Positions 7,142-14,876 of a stretch of DNA of 27,064 bases are shown here, piece by piece. The translations under genes were made by a program, and so were the position numbers. The notes under the pieces are model-generated. The model had not been told where the DNA came from, did not search any database, and saw nothing but the letters and a program-made list of their open reading frames with translations. Source of the DNA: Thermococcus sp. (GTDB lineage Archaea; Methanobacteriota_B; Thermococci; Thermococcales; Thermococcaceae); assembly GCA_027074805.1 (NCBI GenBank), contig JALTCK010000081.1, forward strand, positions 1-27,064, read 5' to 3'. Within the stretch, counting starts at the first letter, position 1. Each line of letters starts with the position of its first letter.

Positions 7142-7480
7142 GGAATCACCTCAAAACCTGCATCACCACAAATATGCCCCCAGTCAATTTCGAATGCCTT
7201 TCCAGGAGGGCATTTCCGCATTCGAGTGAGAACCCCAAGGACGTTGGAGCTGGATACATTGCAAGGATACTCACAGGCAACACCTTGAAGGCGTTCTATA
7301 CGGACTCCATATAACGATTGCGATTTGCCCTATATCCAACATTCCCAGCCAGGATGGATGCTTTAGACTACCATAAAGGGAGAAAAGATACGTAGAGTTT
7401 GGCACAACAAAAGGTATCATTTCTCCCTATTGCAACTCAAACCTCTACTGCCCCTCACTCAGTCATCCTCCAAACATACA
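7142..7480. other. Gene-poor gap with readable but unassigned frames
   Basis: This gap separates the minus-strand glycosidase operon from the plus-strand oxidoreductase operon. Two overlapping antisense frames look partly coding. On plus, an ATG at 7174 opens 46 codons to TAA at 7314 with Thermococcus-like codons (AGG, ATA, CTC, AAG). On minus, a frame without a usable start ends at TGA 7140-7138. Neither matches a family I know. The remainder shows nothing clear. It may be a decayed gene. Confidence 0.3.
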
Positions 7481-7519
7481 ACCATTTAAAGTGGTTTATT
7501 TTGAAAAAAGTTATATACC
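7481..7519 (+). promoter_or_regulatory. Operator and TATA box of the oxidoreductase operon
   Basis: The 15-bp imperfect palindrome ACCATTTAAAGTGGT (7481-7495) has one mismatched pair. After 15 bases comes the TATA box TTATATACC (7511-7519). Predicted transcription starts near 7540, almost at ATG 7545, so the mRNA is nearly leaderless. The same palindrome consensus recurs at 9603-9617 at equivalent spacing. A site just upstream of BRE/TATA is compatible with activation, and with repression if binding spreads. The TrmB-family protein at 13851 is the obvious candidate regulator. Confidence 0.65.
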
Positions 7520-7544
7520 TTTCAACCATACTCGAACCAAGGCG

Positions 7545-8558
7545 ATGCCTATGGATCTGAGGGTAGGAATAATCGGCTGCGGAAACATATTCAATCTCGC
7601 CCACAGGAAGGCACTGAAAGGAATTGAGGGAGTCAAGGTTATTGGTTGCATGGACATAGACGAGGCAAGAGCAAAGGAAGGCGCTAGGGAGTTTAGAACA
7701 AAAGCGTTCACGAACCTGGACGAGTTCCTCGATCTCGACCTCGACGTTGTAGAGGTTCTGACACCCACTTACACCCACTCCGAACTGACAATCGCTGCCC
7801 TTAAAGCAGGAAAGCATGTTATAGTCGAGAAGCCAATAGCCCTAACTGTTGAGGAAGGCAAAAAAATGATACAAACCGCCGAGAAAGAGGGCCTGCACCT
7901 TTTTGTTGGCCATGTAAGGCGTTTTGACCTCAGGTGGATTCAGATGAAAGAAGTTATAAAGAAGCGCAACATTCTCCCCATGCACATCAGAAAAGCAGAG
8001 GTTCAGAACCTTCCCTTCCCGAAGGACTACTGGTACTGGGACGAAGATAGGAGCGGCGGCGTAGCTGTTGACCTTGGGGTTCACGTCACGGATTTTCTGC
8101 GCTGGTTCTTCGAGGCTGAACCTGTGAGTGTCTACGCCGTTGGAAAGGCCATCAAAGAGGAGGCGAGGGCAAATGAAACCTTCGACCACTTCACGATGAT
8201 AGTAGAGTTCGAAGGCGGTAGAACCGGTATAGCAGAGGTCAGCTGGGCGTATCCCTACCCATCCCGCTACGGCGTGTTCTACCATCACGTCGACATCATT
8301 GGAAAGAACGGCAGGATACGCTATACCCCCCTGGATACCCCAGTAGTCGGCGTTGCCAAGGCTAACTTTGAGATGCCCCGCTTCTCACCTCTTCTTTCGA
8401 CCTTTCCAGATGCCTTCGAAAGGGAGCTTAGACACTTCTTTAACTGCATAAAGGGCAGGGAAGAACCCATCGTAACAGCTGAAGATGCTTTAATTGCTCT
8501 AAAGATTACTGAAAAGGCCAAAGAAAGCGCCCGCACCGGGGAGGTGATTGAGATATGA
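7545..8558 (+). CDS. Gfo/Idh/MocA family NAD(P)-dependent oxidoreductase
   Basis: This cytoplasmic oxidoreductase belongs to the glucose-fructose/inositol dehydrogenase family, acting on sugars, inositols or glycosides. The 337-residue protein has a canonical Rossmann loop GIIGCGNIF at 8-16, the EKP motif at 95-97, and the active-site segment DLGVHVTD with D176, H180 and D183 preceded by the Gly-Gly pair typical of the family. The C-terminal alpha/beta domain is complete. ATG 7545 or ATG 7551 may be used; GGCGAT lies just before the second, and the promoter predicts a very short leader. Its stop overlaps the start of a second family member by four bases, so the two are co-translated. Which sugar is oxidised cannot be read from the sequence. 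Confidence 0.9.
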   Translation: MPMDLRVGIIGCGNIFNLAHRKALKGIEGVKVIGCMDIDEARAKEGAREFRTKAFTNLDEFLDLDLDVVEVLTPTYTHSELTIAALKAGKHVIVEKPIALTVEEGKKMIQTAEKEGLHLFVGHVRRFDLRWIQMKEVIKKRNILPMHIRKAEVQNLPFPKDYWYWDEDRSGGVAVDLGVHVTDFLRWFFEAEPVSVYAVGKAIKEEARANETFDHFTMIVEFEGGRTGIAEVSWAYPYPSRYGVFYHHVDIIGKNGRIRYTPLDTPVVGVAKANFEMPRFSPLLSTFPDAFERELRHFFNCIKGREEPIVTAEDALIALKITEKAKESARTGEVIEI

Positions 8559-9562
8559 AGAAGCTCAACTTTGGGGTGATAAGCTACGCCCATCCGCACG
8601 CTCTCCGTTTTGCCTCTGTGATTGCAGGAGGCAAGAGAACGAAGCTCGTTGCAATATCGGGCGACGGCTCAAACAGCGATGTTGCAAGGGCCGAGGCCAA
8701 GAAGTATGGGGCAAAGTTCTACACGAACTACGAGGGCCTCTTAAGGGACGAAAACATAGATGCCGTCTATATTGCCGTAGAGACGTACAGACACAGAGAA
8801 ATAGCCGTTCGAGCCGCTGAGGAAGGTAAACATATACTCCTCGAAAAACCCATAGCCCTCAACCTCAAGGATGCCGACGAGATAATAAAGAGAGCCAAGA
8901 GAGCTGGGATAAAACTGATGCTACCCTTTAACCCTCGCTTTACAGAACCTCTAAAAAAGGCCAAGGAACTGCTTGAGAATGGAGAGATAGGGGTCTTAGA
9001 ATACATAAATGCAATTTCAGAAAATGTGAAGCCTCCAATATTCCTCCAAGGACTTGACATGAGCTGGTTTCTTGACAAGAAAAAATCCGGCGGAGGCGGC
9101 TTTATGGACACCGCTCCTCACGGCATCGATTCACTCCTTTGGCTCACAGGAGACACACCAAGGAAGGTTTACGCCGATATAGGCAGCAAGATATACGGCT
9201 TTCCCGTGGACGACATAGGGACGGCCGTCCTCGAGTTCAGAGGGGGGGTTTTAGCTGTTCTTACTGCAGGATGGGGCAATCCGAAGGGGTACTCCTACAG
9301 CATAGAGATGAAGTACTACCTCGTAGGCAGGGAGGGCTTTCTTGACGTGAGAACAGCCTACCCCGATTTCACAGTCTACCAAGACAGAGCCGAGAAGATT
9401 TATTGGGACAGACCAGATGTTCGAAACATCGTGGAAACTTTCACTCAAGCAGTTCAAAAAGACAAATCCGTTCCAATTACTGGGGAGGTTGCCAAGGAAA
9501 ACCTCAAAATAACACTAGCAGCCTATGAGTCTTCGAGAGAGAGAAAGGTTGTAAGGCTTTAA
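8555..9562 (+). CDS. Second Gfo/Idh/MocA oxidoreductase, atypical cofactor loop
   Basis: This 335-residue paralog is encoded immediately after the first oxidoreductase (ATGA overlap, with GAGGTGAT as ribosome binding site). The family fold is clear: EKP at 97-99, and D185/H189/D192 in the DTAPHGID active-site motif preceded by a Gly-rich SGGGGF stretch. The N-terminal nucleotide loop is unusual: instead of GxGxxG it reads GVISYAHPHALRF (7-19), with an AHPHA sequence. Family subgroups with a histidine-containing loop exist, so this is probably a genuine variant and not decay. The pair could perform successive or opposite redox steps on one substrate. Specific activity is unknown. Confidence 0.86.
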   Translation: MKKLNFGVISYAHPHALRFASVIAGGKRTKLVAISGDGSNSDVARAEAKKYGAKFYTNYEGLLRDENIDAVYIAVETYRHREIAVRAAEEGKHILLEKPIALNLKDADEIIKRAKRAGIKLMLPFNPRFTEPLKKAKELLENGEIGVLEYINAISENVKPPIFLQGLDMSWFLDKKKSGGGGFMDTAPHGIDSLLWLTGDTPRKVYADIGSKIYGFPVDDIGTAVLEFRGGVLAVLTAGWGNPKGYSYSIEMKYYLVGREGFLDVRTAYPDFTVYQDRAEKIYWDRPDVRNIVETFTQAVQKDKSVPITGEVAKENLKITLAAYESSRERKVVRL

Positions 9563-9581
9563 ACTCTAAACGTCCAAAAAC

Positions 9582-9599
9582 ATTTACTTTTTTGTAAAT
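9582..9599 (+). terminator. Dyad with T6 loop after the oxidoreductase operon
   Basis: ATTTAC-T6-GTAAAT is a perfect 6-bp inverted repeat with an all-T loop, 20 bases past the stop codon at 9562. The T tract suggests transcription termination; the dyad could equally be a protein-binding site, since another operator begins four bases further on. Confidence 0.4.
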
Positions 9600-9602
9600 A
9601 CA

Positions 9603-9640
9603 ACTACTTTTAGTGGTTTAGAACGCAACCCTTATATACA
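9603..9640 (+). promoter_or_regulatory. Operator and TATA box of the sugar transporter operon
   Basis: ACTACTTTTAGTGGT (9603-9617) is a 15-bp palindrome with one mismatched pair, matching the element at 7481-7495 in the consensus ACYAYT-N3-AGTGGT. The TATA box TTATATAC (9632-9639) follows after 14 bases, against 15 at the other site. The core ACT-N3-AGT resembles, from memory, the TACTNNNAGTA motif described for TrmB at the T. litoralis/P. furiosus trehalose-maltose operon. Confidence 0.65.
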
Positions 9641-9650
9641 ATGTCCACAT

Positions 9651-9669
9651 AAGTTCTACAACAGAACTT
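9651..9669 (+). promoter_or_regulatory. Perfect dyad over the transporter transcription start
   Basis: AAGTTCT-N5-AGAACTT is a perfect 7-bp inverted repeat centred at about 9660, where the TATA box at 9632 predicts transcription to begin. A protein bound here would block polymerase loading or escape. In RNA the right arm alone would lie in the leader, so an operator is more likely than a hairpin. It is different in sequence from the 9603 element. Confidence 0.5.
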
Positions 9670-9700
9670 GAATATCCATAACTGTACTTGGGTGAGGGAT

Positions 9701-11035
9701 ATGAAAAAGGTGTCCGCAGCTTTGTTGATTGGAGTGATGGTTTTGTCTATTTTTGTGGCCGGATGCATTGGAGGGGGAACTACAACAAGCAGTAGCTCCA
9801 CCTCTCAGACGAGCTCTCAGACGACGTCTTCAAAGACAGCTTCCATAACCTGGGTTTCCACCCAGCTGGCGCCACCAGAGGAAAGAGCCTTCGTTCTCAA
9901 CACACTCCTTCCACCGTTCGAGAAGGACACAGGGATAAAAGTAAACTACGTTCCACTCAGCTACACCGACCTTTCCACAAGACTGGCTGGTGAAGAGCAG
10001 AGCGGAAAGGTTACTATAGATCTAATCGGGGACCTCCATGGTGGAATGGACTACTATGCCTCCAAAGGGTGGCTCATGGATCTCAACTCCATGCCAAAGC
10101 TTACTGGAAGGACTTTCATCCCGGCCTTCATGAAGTACGCCACCATCAACGGAAAGCTCGTCTACATACCCTGGATGAGTGCCACGTACGTCATGGTTGT
10201 CAACAAAGAGGCCTTCAAGTACCTACCTCAGGGACTAACTGAAAACGACGTTATCCAGGGAACAGACAAGTGGACTTACGATGCACTCCTGGCCTGGGCT
10301 AAGAATCTCAAAGAGAAGACCGGCAAGCCCCTCCTCGGATTCCCGGCTGGACCGAATGGCCTCTTCGTGAGGTTCCTTCACGGCTACCTGTACCCGAGCT
10401 TCACAGGATACGAGGCCAAGGAGTTCAACAGTCCCCAGGCAATCCAGATGTGGGACTACCTCAAAAACCTCTGGCAATACGTTAACCCCGCCTCCACAAC
10501 GTGGGACTCCATGAGTGACCCACTCCTAACCGGACAGGTTTGGATCGCCTGGGATCACACAGCCAGGATTAAGAACGCTATAGAGACCAAGCCGGATCAG
10601 TTCGTCGTGGTTCCGGTTCCAAGGGGACCAAAAGGCAGAGGCTTCATCGTCGTTCTCGCCGGTCTTGCAATACCCAAGAACGCTCCAAATCCAGAGGCGG
10701 CCTGGAAGCTCATTGACTACCTCACAAAGCCATCCACTCAGGTTGAGGTTCTCAAGAACGTCGGCTTCTTCCCGACAGTTACGGAAGCTTCAAGTGCCGT
10801 TCCAAATGGGCCATTGAAGATACTAGCAGAGGGCGTTAACAAACAGGAATCAACAAAGGATGCTCTTGTGGTCATGATACCAAACCTTGGGAGCAAGGGA
10901 GGCGAGTTCAAAGATGTGTACAAGGAGGCGTTCAGGAGGATAGTTCTACAGGGAGAGGATCCACAAAAAGTACTCTCAGAGCTCGGTCCAAAGCTGGCAC
11001 AGCTGTTTAAAGACGCCGGCATACCCGAGCCGTGA
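9701..11035 (+). CDS. Sugar ABC transporter substrate-binding lipoprotein
   Basis: This is an extracellular family 1 solute-binding protein (MalE-like) of a CUT1 carbohydrate importer. The 444-residue protein starts with a short basic region and hydrophobic signal ending in the lipobox VAGC, with C22 as the lipid anchor. A Ser/Thr-rich linker follows (about 26-45), then the mature binding domain. Sequence features such as the GEEQSGKVTIDLIGDLHGGMDYY region and the aromatic-rich clefts (WTYDALLAW; WDSMSDPLLTGQVWIAWDHTAR) are typical of sugar-binding proteins. ATG 9701 follows GGTGAG at 9691; the frame extends upstream without a credible start. It is the first gene of the transporter operon and is preceded by two operator-like dyads. 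The ligand is unknown. Confidence 0.92.
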   Translation: MKKVSAALLIGVMVLSIFVAGCIGGGTTTSSSSTSQTSSQTTSSKTASITWVSTQLAPPEERAFVLNTLLPPFEKDTGIKVNYVPLSYTDLSTRLAGEEQSGKVTIDLIGDLHGGMDYYASKGWLMDLNSMPKLTGRTFIPAFMKYATINGKLVYIPWMSATYVMVVNKEAFKYLPQGLTENDVIQGTDKWTYDALLAWAKNLKEKTGKPLLGFPAGPNGLFVRFLHGYLYPSFTGYEAKEFNSPQAIQMWDYLKNLWQYVNPASTTWDSMSDPLLTGQVWIAWDHTARIKNAIETKPDQFVVVPVPRGPKGRGFIVVLAGLAIPKNAPNPEAAWKLIDYLTKPSTQVEVLKNVGFFPTVTEASSAVPNGPLKILAEGVNKQESTKDALVVMIPNLGSKGGEFKDVYKEAFRRIVLQGEDPQKVLSELGPKLAQLFKDAGIPEP

Positions 11036-11045
11036 GGGAGAAGGC

Positions 11046-11894
11046 ATGAAGACCAAATACCTTCCCTACCTTTTAATTTTACCTGCGGGGGCTTATCTCC
11101 TTTTTTTCATTGGTTATCCTCTCGTGCAGGCCATATATTTGGCATTTACTCAAAATGGACACTTTACATTAGCAAACTTTCATCGAGCCTTTTCCAATTC
11201 CATGTTCTTTCAGGCTTTAAAATTTACACTGGCTCTCGCGATAGTTATTATCCCCATACAGGTTGTTCTAGCCCTTGTTCTAGCCCTTATAATGATGAAC
11301 ACATTTAAAGGAAAGGATTGGGTTCTGTATGCCCTGATAATCCCTCTCACCATAAGCGACGTGGCCGGAGGATTGATATGGTACACAATGCTATCGGATG
11401 CTGGATTCTTGAACAAGCTGTTGCTGAATCTGGGTTTGATAAGCCAACCAATCCACTTCTTTGGATATCAATACAGAACTATGGAATTTCTGGCAATAGT
11501 CCTCGAGGAGATCTGGCGCTCCACGGCGATTGTCTTTGTCATAATCCTTGCAGGCCTTCAGATGATAAGCAGAGAATACATAGAAGCCGCGGAAGTCTTC
11601 GGTGCTGGGTATTGGACAAGACTCAGGAAAATCGTCATTCCTATGCTCAAGCCTAGTATACAGAGCGCCTTAATAATAAGGACACTGTTTGCCATGCAGA
11701 TCTTTGGCGCCGTCTGGATGTTGGCCGGCCGAGACATTCCAGTGCTCGCTGGAGAGGGCTACTATCAACTGACCTTCATAAAGGATTACAGTGTTGCATC
11801 CATATACGCCCTCGCTATAGCTATGCTCTCGATAGTGCTTGGGGCCCTCTACGTCAAGTTCCTTAAGGCTCCCTACCTGGAGGTGGGAGAATGA
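11046..11894 (+). CDS. Sugar ABC transporter permease, MalF-like
   Basis: This 282-residue inner-membrane subunit of the CUT1 importer starts 10 bases after the binding-protein stop. About six hydrophobic helices are visible, the first at residues 7-29. The EAA loop EAAEVFGAGYWTRLRKIVIP, which docks on the ATPase, lies at about 179-198, with the conserved glycine. It lacks the long N-terminal extension of enteric MalF, as is common outside enterics. Its final ATGA overlaps the start of the next permease. The start ATG 11046 is preceded by GAGGGAG. Confidence 0.92.
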   Translation: MKTKYLPYLLILPAGAYLLFFIGYPLVQAIYLAFTQNGHFTLANFHRAFSNSMFFQALKFTLALAIVIIPIQVVLALVLALIMMNTFKGKDWVLYALIIPLTISDVAGGLIWYTMLSDAGFLNKLLLNLGLISQPIHFFGYQYRTMEFLAIVLEEIWRSTAIVFVIILAGLQMISREYIEAAEVFGAGYWTRLRKIVIPMLKPSIQSALIIRTLFAMQIFGAVWMLAGRDIPVLAGEGYYQLTFIKDYSVASIYALAIAMLSIVLGALYVKFLKAPYLEVGE

Positions 11895-12724
11895 ACGACG
11901 AGACCAAGTACTTCCTGACAAGGCTGGGAATTTACACGTTTTTATTCACTTTCGTGTTGTGGGTGATAGTCCCTATAATAATCTCCACTCTCTATGCGTT
12001 TTCAACCCGACTGGACTACTACAACATGAACAAGGTTATCCCGACTCACTTCACGACCGAATGGGTGAAGACAATACTGTTCACCCTCGGTGGCTGGCAG
12101 GGAATAAAGAACAGCATAGTTGTGGCACTTATGACAATAGGAATAAGCTTCTCTCTGGGAATACCAGCAGGATATGCAATCGCAAAGTTCATCTTCCCTG
12201 GAAAGGACTCCATCAAGCTCTCCATAATAGCCCTGAGAATGTTCCCAATACCTGTCATGGCAATACCTCTCGTGATACTGTATATACACCTCCATCTCAT
12301 AGATACTCTTTTTGGTGTGGCTCTTGCACACACTGCCATGGCCCTGCCATTTGTTGTCCTGATAACATCGAGTATATTCGCTGGAGTTTCAAAAGATTTT
12401 GAAGAAGCCGCACTCGTTTTTGGATTGAACAGATTTCAGTCTTTCCTGAAGATAACACTTCCTCTAGCGCTACCTGGACTTGCAGCGGCTGCGATGTTCA
12501 CCTTTGTTATGAGCTGGAATGAGGTTTTTGTGGCTTCAATATTAACCCTAAAGAACAGGACTTTGCCGGCACAGATTCTCTCAATAATGGCGGGATCCAG
12601 CGGAGGTGCTGCCCCGCCCTACTATAAGTTTGCCGCGGCTTTTATCATGACGTTCCCAGCGCTAATCTTCGTGTTTTTTGCCAGGAAGTACTTAGTAACC
12701 ATGTGGGGGATCACTTTAAAGTGA
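11891..12724 (+). CDS. Sugar ABC transporter permease, MalG-like
   Basis: This second CUT1 permease subunit has 277 residues and about six membrane helices. Its EAA loop reads EEAALVFGLNRFQSFLKITLP, in the region around residues 173-193. The first helix (about 11-35) follows a short cytoplasmic N-terminus. The start overlaps the previous stop by four bases with AGGTGGGAG upstream, so translation is coupled. It ends 10 bases before the ATPase ATG. It pairs with the MalF-like subunit to form the pore. Confidence 0.92.
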   Translation: MNDETKYFLTRLGIYTFLFTFVLWVIVPIIISTLYAFSTRLDYYNMNKVIPTHFTTEWVKTILFTLGGWQGIKNSIVVALMTIGISFSLGIPAGYAIAKFIFPGKDSIKLSIIALRMFPIPVMAIPLVILYIHLHLIDTLFGVALAHTAMALPFVVLITSSIFAGVSKDFEEAALVFGLNRFQSFLKITLPLALPGLAAAAMFTFVMSWNEVFVASILTLKNRTLPAQILSIMAGSSGGAAPPYYKFAAAFIMTFPALIFVFFARKYLVTMWGITLK

Positions 12725-12734
12725 GGTGGAGTAT

Positions 12735-13841
12735 ATGGTCGAGGTCCGACTTGAGAAGGTTACCAAAAAGTTTAAGGAGTTAGTGGCTGTAAACGGGTTG
12801 ACACTCACCGTCAAGGATGGAGAGTTTCTTGTACTCCTAGGTCCAAGTGGCTGTGGAAAAACCACTACCTTAAGGATGATCTCCGGACTCGAAACTCCAA
12901 CCAGTGGCCGTATTTTCTTTGGGGATAGTGACGTAACGTATCTGCCTCCAAAAGATCGAAATATCTCCATGGTGTTCCAGAGCTACGCCGTGTGGCCTCA
13001 TATGACGGTTTATGAGAATATTGCCTTCCCACTTAAGGTCAAAAAGTATCCAAAGAATGAGATAGAGCAAAGGGTAAAATGGGCAGCGGAGCTGTTGCAA
13101 ATTTCAGAATTACTAAAAAGATATCCCAGTCAACTCTCCGGTGGCCAGAGACAGCGTGTTGCTGTGGCGAGAGCAATAGTGGTTGAGCCAGATGTCCTTC
13201 TCATGGATGAACCACTGAGTAACTTGGACGCCAAACTGAGAGTGATGATGCGCGCTGAGCTCAAGAAACTACAGACAAAACTTAAGGTTACAACTATCTA
13301 CGTCACACATGACCAAGTTGAGGCTATGACCATGGGCGATAGGATAGTGGTCATGAACCAGGGGAAACTACTTCAAGTAGGACCCCCGACCAATGTCTAC
13401 CTTAAGCCCAACTCGCTGTTCGTTGCCACCTTCATAGGCTCCCCTGAGATGAACATAATCGATGCAAGTATAACTGAAAGAAAGGATGGCCTTTACATCG
13501 AGGGCAGTGGCTTCGTCCTCAGACTCACGGATGACTTCAGAGATCTCCTCCGGGACTACATCGGAAAGGATATTTACTTGGGTATAAGGCCTGAACACAT
13601 GACGGTTAGAGGTGTTTCGACACTCGAGCACGTAAATAAGAGCGCTGAGATAGAGGGGCTTGTGGATTTCGTAGAGGCTCTGGGTACAGATACTATAATC
13701 CACACTAAGGTTGGAGACAACATCATCAAGATAAAAATTCCGGGCCATGTTCCTCTCCCAATAGGGGAAAATATTAAAATAGAGGTCGATCTTGATAACG
13801 TCCACATCTTCGACAGAAAAACAGAGAAAGCGATAATCTGA
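12735..13841 (+). CDS. Sugar ABC transporter ATP-binding protein, MalK-like
   Basis: This 368-residue cytoplasmic ATPase powers the importer. It has Walker A GPSGCGKTT at 36-44, a Q-loop in VFQSYAVWPH, the signature LSGGQRQR, Walker B VLLMDEP with the D-loop SNLDA, and the switch histidine in YVTHDQVEAM. The C-terminal third is the MalK-type TOBE/regulatory domain (for example GIRPEHM). All ATPase residues are intact. The start ATG 12735 is chosen because GAGGTGG (12724-12729) lies five bases upstream; the in-frame GTG 12726 sits inside that site. A TrmB-family gene follows within 10 bases. Confidence 0.94.
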   Translation: MVEVRLEKVTKKFKELVAVNGLTLTVKDGEFLVLLGPSGCGKTTTLRMISGLETPTSGRIFFGDSDVTYLPPKDRNISMVFQSYAVWPHMTVYENIAFPLKVKKYPKNEIEQRVKWAAELLQISELLKRYPSQLSGGQRQRVAVARAIVVEPDVLLMDEPLSNLDAKLRVMMRAELKKLQTKLKVTTIYVTHDQVEAMTMGDRIVVMNQGKLLQVGPPTNVYLKPNSLFVATFIGSPEMNIIDASITERKDGLYIEGSGFVLRLTDDFRDLLRDYIGKDIYLGIRPEHMTVRGVSTLEHVNKSAEIEGLVDFVEALGTDTIIHTKVGDNIIKIKIPGHVPLPIGENIKIEVDLDNVHIFDRKTEKAII

Positions 13842-13850
13842 GGAATGTTT

Positions 13851-14867
13851 ATGGAGGAGAAAGAAGTCAAAAGCAGGTTAAAAGAACTTGGACTGAACGA
13901 GTATGAGGTTAGGGCATACATTACTCTTTTAAAGAACGGTCCATTGACAGCAGGAGAATTGGCCACTATATCTAAAGTGCCCCAACCAAGAATATATGAC
14001 GTTATAAGGACCTTAATGGCAAAGGGTTTTGTTACAACCACTCCAGGAAGGCCCATGAAGGTAGTACCTTCAAGCCCAAAGAAGGTAATGGAAGCCATAC
14101 GGAGAAGGTACAATGAGAGGCTTGAAGAACTCAAAGCGGAGTTAGAAAGGATATACACCCCTAGAAAAGAAGTGGGGAAAGTTACTGTTATAAAGAGCAA
14201 AATAACCTTCGAAGAACACTTGAAGGAGGCAATTGAAAACGCAAGACATCATTTGAGCATTGCTCTTCCCCTTGATATAGTTGAAAGAATAAAAGATAAG
14301 TTAATGGAGAAAAGAGCCGAAAGAGCAATTGTTCATCTCTTTGTTTATGGTACTGGCGAAGTGCCCCTAGTGGCGAATGAAATCCGCATCCGAGAAGTCC
14401 CAGACCCAATAATAGTCATACAGGATAGGGAGATGGGAATCTACCTTCCCTACGAGGCCATCGATTCAAACAGTTCTTTACATGGTTATGGACTCATCAT
14501 AAGGGACAGCAACCTTCTCTTTATGATTGATCGTTATTTTTATCACGCCCTCTGGCCAACGGGTATGGTAGCATATAAAGAAGAGAGAAAACTTGAACTA
14601 CCAAAGGAATACATTCACATTCGAGATCTTGTTAGAGACATCCAAAGGTTCGACCTCCTAGGAGCAAAGGTCGAAGTCTTTGGGAAATTCACCCGCTCAG
14701 GAGTCCCCATTTACATTATGGGAAAGATTATCGACTTCTTCGAAGATGAAGGTAAAATAATCTCGAACATAACGATAGAAACTGAGGAAGGACAAAGGTA
14801 CGTGGTTGGCGGGTGGAATGCTTCCCTTGAAGACATTGAGGCTGAGCGCATAATTCTGCTTGAGTGA
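13851..14867 (+). CDS. TrmB-family sugar-sensing transcription regulator
   Basis: This 338-residue protein, the same length as P. furiosus TrmB as I recall it, binds promoter DNA and responds to sugars. The winged helix domain (about 10-75) contains LGLNEYEVRAYITLLKNG and the recognition helix around VPQPRIYDVIRTL. A short coiled coil (about 78-102) leads to the effector-binding domain (about 115-338), whose last 60 residues match the TrmB sugar-binding region (GKFTRSG, then NITIETEEGQ, VVGGWNASLED). It is cotranscribed with the transporter, the classic arrangement for local control. The dyads at 7481 and 9603 are its probable targets. ATG 13851 fits GAGGA at 13840-13844 better than ATG 13845. 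Confidence 0.9.
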   Translation: MEEKEVKSRLKELGLNEYEVRAYITLLKNGPLTAGELATISKVPQPRIYDVIRTLMAKGFVTTTPGRPMKVVPSSPKKVMEAIRRRYNERLEELKAELERIYTPRKEVGKVTVIKSKITFEEHLKEAIENARHHLSIALPLDIVERIKDKLMEKRAERAIVHLFVYGTGEVPLVANEIRIREVPDPIIVIQDREMGIYLPYEAIDSNSSLHGYGLIIRDSNLLFMIDRYFYHALWPTGMVAYKEERKLELPKEYIHIRDLVRDIQRFDLLGAKVEVFGKFTRSGVPIYIMGKIIDFFEDEGKIISNITIETEEGQRYVVGGWNASLEDIEAERIILLE

Positions 14868-14876
14868 GGTGTTTCA

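Noticed and set aside
7419..7428. AAGGTATCAT as a half of the glycolytic motif TATCAC-N5-GTGATA
   Set aside because: Only a partial first half is present, with no matching second half, so it is not evidence for the Tgr/TrmBL1-type site.
11839..12402. 187-codon plus-strand frame overlapping the MalG-like gene
   Set aside because: The MalG-like frame shows the EAA loop and membrane helices; the alternative is a frameshifted reading of the same DNA.
13574..14200. 208-codon minus-strand frame across the ATPase and TrmB-family genes
   Set aside because: The plus-strand genes have complete domains and ribosome binding sites; the hydrophobic antisense product has no support.
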